In this document: in pieces, positions 32,460 through 34,616 of the stretch
Layout of the letters: each line of letters opens with the position of its first letter
Numbering within the stretch: the stretch's first letter is position 1
Origin: Deltaproteobacteria bacterium
GTDB lineage: Bacteria > Desulfobacterota > WTBG01 > CAIYCZ01 > CAIRTM01
Assembly (NCBI GenBank): GCA_016875025.1
Contig: VGSH01000020.1
Location: 1 to 34,616 of the forward strand
Direction of reading: 5' to 3'
DNA length: 34,616 bases
The notes under the pieces: generated by a model
What the model saw: only the letters and a program-made list of their open reading frames with translations
The model's database searches: none
Told to the model about the DNA's origin: nothing
Translations under genes and position numbers: made by a program

Positions 32460-33248
32460 ATGATCTTGAACGCACTTGGAATAATTCTGGCTTTGCTGGT
32501 ACTTGTGATTGTGGTTTTTGTCGTCAAAGCGCGCCTGGCCGGCAATGCCCAGTATAGCAGGTATGCGCAGTATACCATGCAGACCCTGGCAAAATCCTAC
32601 GCGCTTGTACCCTTTGAGGTCAAGCCGGAATATCGTAAAATTCACCCCGCCAAAATGCTCAAGCTGTTTAAAATCCTGGTCAGCAGCTATACCACCGACC
32701 GGCTTGCGCGGGTCAACTCGCTTGACGCCACCATGTTTGTGTTCATGAAGATGTACACCCTGATGATCCGGCCCGATTACAGGTATAACCTCCCGGTGCT
32801 GTCGGTTGATTTTATTTTTATCGGCAAAAAAAGGGTGTTCGTAATCGAGGTAATCGATCCGGCAAAAATCGATGATGAAAATAAACGCATCCACTACGAC
32901 AGGATGCGCGTGTTCCAGGATACGGTCAGGCAGTACGAACAGTCTCCAACCAAGGACTGGTATAAGGATTTTCTGACCGATTTCAGTATTCATATCAAGG
33001 CCGATGCAACCAAGGATGCCGAGCTGTTCAAGATGTATCAGACATTTCTTGAGGCCTATCTTGATATGGCCAAACATGCGCAGCCCCTGTCGCCTGAACT
33101 GCGCGACAAAGTCAAAACAGGCTTTGAAACGTATGTTGATACACTGCTGGGCAAGGGCGGTCCTGCTGTTGATGTGTTTAAAAAATTTCTGGGACCCGAC
33201 GGGCAGAAGGAATACGTGCGCACGGTCATGTTCGGGCTTGACGACTGA
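32460..33248 (+). CDS. Ferredoxin-dependent bilin reductase homologue with membrane anchor
   Basis: A 262-residue protein. Residues 4-22 (NALGIILALLVLVIVVFVV) form one membrane anchor, followed by KAR, placing the rest in the cytoplasm. The remainder aligns with phycobilin synthesis enzymes of the PebA/PcyA family. PDYRYNLPVLSVDFIFIGKK is close to the PebA segment PDYNYDHPLMGVDLLWFG, and D117 matches its proton-donating Asp. FLEAYLDMAKHAQPLSPE and the C-terminal KKFLGPDGQKEYVRTVMF also correspond. The second catalytic Asp of PebA appears to be Gly here. The family reduces linear tetrapyrroles with ferredoxin electrons, so a tetrapyrrole or other substrate is possible. Alignment was done by eye from memory. 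Good AGGGAGG site. Confidence 0.68.
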   Translation: MILNALGIILALLVLVIVVFVVKARLAGNAQYSRYAQYTMQTLAKSYALVPFEVKPEYRKIHPAKMLKLFKILVSSYTTDRLARVNSLDATMFVFMKMYTLMIRPDYRYNLPVLSVDFIFIGKKRVFVIEVIDPAKIDDENKRIHYDRMRVFQDTVRQYEQSPTKDWYKDFLTDFSIHIKADATKDAELFKMYQTFLEAYLDMAKHAQPLSPELRDKVKTGFETYVDTLLGKGGPAVDVFKKFLGPDGQKEYVRTVMFGLDD

Positions 33249-33311
33249 GCTCTTTCCCGATTACGTGTGTCTTTGTCTCGCCGGTGACAACAGGTACAGG
33301 AAGTGGATGCC

Positions 33312-33953
33312 ATGCTGCTTGAACAGGAACGCATTCTGGTTGCTGAATATGGACGGAGGCTGATTGAAAGCGGGTTGACGGTTGGCACCGGCGGCAACCT
33401 GAGCGTTTATGACCGTGCCTCCGGTCGTGTCGCCATCTCGCCGAGCGGGCTTGAGTATGAGCGCACGCAGCCTGAAGATGTTGTAGTAGTTGACACGGAC
33501 GGCGCAATCGTTGAGGGTGTGCGCCGCCCGTCAAGCGAGCTTGCCATGCATCTGGCAGTCTACGCTCAGCGCCCTGACGTGGGTGCGGTCGTGCATACGC
33601 ATTCGGTGTTTGCGACCACGCTGGCCTGCCTTGAGTGCAGCCTGCCTGCCGTGCATTATTTGATCGGCTTTGCCGGCCGCGAGGTCAAATGCGCGCCGTA
33701 TGCCACATTCGGTACCCGCGAATTGGCCGAGTCCGCCAGCCGCACGATCGGCGATGCCCAGGCCGTGCTGCTGGCTCATCACGGGCTGCTGGCCTGCGGA
33801 GCTGACCTGCCGGCTGCATTCAATGTGGCCGAGCAGGTAGAATACTGCGCTGAGATATATTGGCGCGCCCGCGCCATCGGCACGCCTGCCGTGATACCCG
33901 AAGGGGAAATGGACAGGGTTATTGAAAAATTCGCCGATTACGGCCGTTGCTGA
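33312..33953 (+). CDS. Class II aldolase/adducin family (L-fuculose-phosphate aldolase-like)
   Basis: A 213-residue zinc aldolase of the FucA/AraD group. Characteristic stretches are GLTVGTGGNLSVYDRASGRV, ISPSGLEYERTQPEDVVVVD, the catalytic Glu in RPSSELAMHL, the zinc ligands in VVHTHSVFAT, and the third His in LLAHHGLLACG. These enzymes cleave or form sugar phosphates, typically fuculose, ribulose or methylthioribulose phosphate; the exact substrate cannot be chosen. GTG 33303 is open but has AGGAA touching it, so ATG 33312 with 9-base spacing is preferred. No sugar-pathway neighbours are visible. A hairpin with T-run follows the stop codon directly. Confidence 0.85.
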   Translation: MLLEQERILVAEYGRRLIESGLTVGTGGNLSVYDRASGRVAISPSGLEYERTQPEDVVVVDTDGAIVEGVRRPSSELAMHLAVYAQRPDVGAVVHTHSVFATTLACLECSLPAVHYLIGFAGREVKCAPYATFGTRELAESASRTIGDAQAVLLAHHGLLACGADLPAAFNVAEQVEYCAEIYWRARAIGTPAVIPEGEMDRVIEKFADYGRC

Positions 33954-33974
33954 GCGTGTACGCGCTATTTTTTT
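33953..33974 (+). terminator. Short terminator after the class II aldolase gene
   Basis: AGCG and CGCT (33953-33966, overlapping the last base of the stop codon) bracket a small loop, followed by A then seven Ts. The stem is short, so efficiency is uncertain. Confidence 0.45.
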
Positions 33975-34091
33975 GGGGCATAAAGCTCCTTGGCTGCCAT
34001 TTCATGAAATTCTGCTATCCAGGGATGTTGTGGGACTATGACGACATGGTTATTTCCTATTGTTAAAAATTAATGATGCAGGTTTTTACGA

Positions 34092-34547
34092 ATGCATAAA
34101 AACAAAATTTGCATAGCAGTATTGTCCGTTACCCTGGTTTTGTATCTCGGTCTCTCCTTGATTATGTACAGCTTTATGGAGGAGGATGCGTATATCTATT
34201 TCCGGCAGGCAGAGAACATTGCACATGGACATGGGTATGTTTTTAATCAGGGTGCCGAGCACGTCGAGGCCTGCAGCTCTATTACGTGGCTTGCTTTATT
34301 GACGGCATCGGTAAAACTTGGATTTGATGTAATAACTTCGGCAAAGCTGCTGGGTATTTTCTTCGGGACACTCAGCCTCTTTATGGTCTTCAAAATTAGC
34401 GGGCGACTTAATGATACATTGCCCTGGGTTGTATTGCCATGCTTTCTGACAGCCGTGCATGTGCCATTTTTGCTCTGGAATCTGGCCGGGCTCGAAACAG
34501 CCCTGTACACGTTTTTTATTGCTTCGTCAATAAAATCTGTGGGTTAA
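34092..34547 (+). pseudogene. N-terminal fragment of a polytopic glycosyltransferase-like membrane protein
   Basis: The 151-residue frame reads like the start of a dolichol-phosphate-mannosyltransferase/ArnT-like membrane protein of about 500 residues: TM1 (ICIAVLSVTLVLYLGLSLIM), EEDAYIYFRQAENIAHGHGY with the acidic pair of the first loop, NQGAEHVEACSSITWLALLT, two more TMs, and NLAGLETALYTFFIASS. It stops abruptly at KSVG. A -1 shift near TCAATAAAATC (about 34530) reopens the frame as ICGLILALANRQARDIGLFL before another stop at about 34612. This suggests frameshift decay, or sequence errors near the window end. Confidence 0.55.
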
Positions 34548-34616
34548 TTCTGGCTCTGGCAAATCGCCAAGCACGTGATATAGGGCTATTTCTGTGCATT
34601 TTAGACTTTTAAACCC

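Overview
The window reads as chromosomal DNA of a Gram-negative, probably anaerobic bacterium. Evidence is a set of lipoproteins with lipoboxes, an outer-membrane-type beta-barrel, and mid-50s GC by eye. The order pyrD-ispG-proS-rel, a zinc-type ribosomal L28, and many single-domain regulators recall Desulfobacterota (former Deltaproteobacteria). That placement is inferred from gene order and protein flavour only. No rRNA, tRNA, CRISPR array or complete insertion sequence was seen.

Positions 1-13,000 hold housekeeping and small accessory genes. On the plus strand these are the end of pyrD, ispG, proS and a bifunctional RelA/SpoT. Then come minus-strand rpmB, a PilZ protein and an unrecognised protein. 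A 288-bp MITE-like inverted-repeat element with a 7-bp target duplication precedes a plus-strand run: gamma-carbonic-anhydrase-like protein (third metal His replaced by Tyr), threonine synthase, receiver-only response regulator, and an MBL-fold protein that has lost its metal-binding core. A minus-strand set follows: CoA-type Nudix hydrolase, DUF364 protein, nitroreductase and a small coiled-coil protein.

Positions 13,000-18,800 carry a tight plus-strand operon: murA, hisD, a CCA-adding/poly(A)-polymerase family enzyme and a COG2509 flavoprotein.

Positions 18,800-34,000 are the accessory region and the most interesting part. A TetR regulator with a clear sigma-70 promoter and palindromic operator leads into a lipoprotein that joins a CxxCH haem-binding motif to a flavin split-barrel domain. 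Two tandem paralogous short-chain dehydrogenases follow; their active-site pattern resembles chlorophyll b reductases (NOL/NYC1). Three copies of one MITE-like repeat and a YajD-type HNH protein lie among and after them. On the minus strand are two adjacent units: YCF48 propeller lipoprotein plus MMPL/RND transporter, and DUF1302 beta-barrel plus DUF1329 LolA-like protein. Together these look like a trans-envelope route for a hydrophobic compound. Divergent from them are a geranylgeranyl-reductase-like flavoprotein and a membrane-anchored homologue of the ferredoxin-dependent bilin reductases (phycobilin synthesis enzymes).

The co-location of a bilin-reductase homologue, a GGR-like reductase, NOL-like dehydrogenases, a haem-motif flavoprotein and an envelope transporter suggests, as a hypothesis only, a tetrapyrrole or isoprenoid/lipid modification and transport system in a non-phototroph. 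The window closes with a class II aldolase and the truncated start of a polytopic membrane protein.
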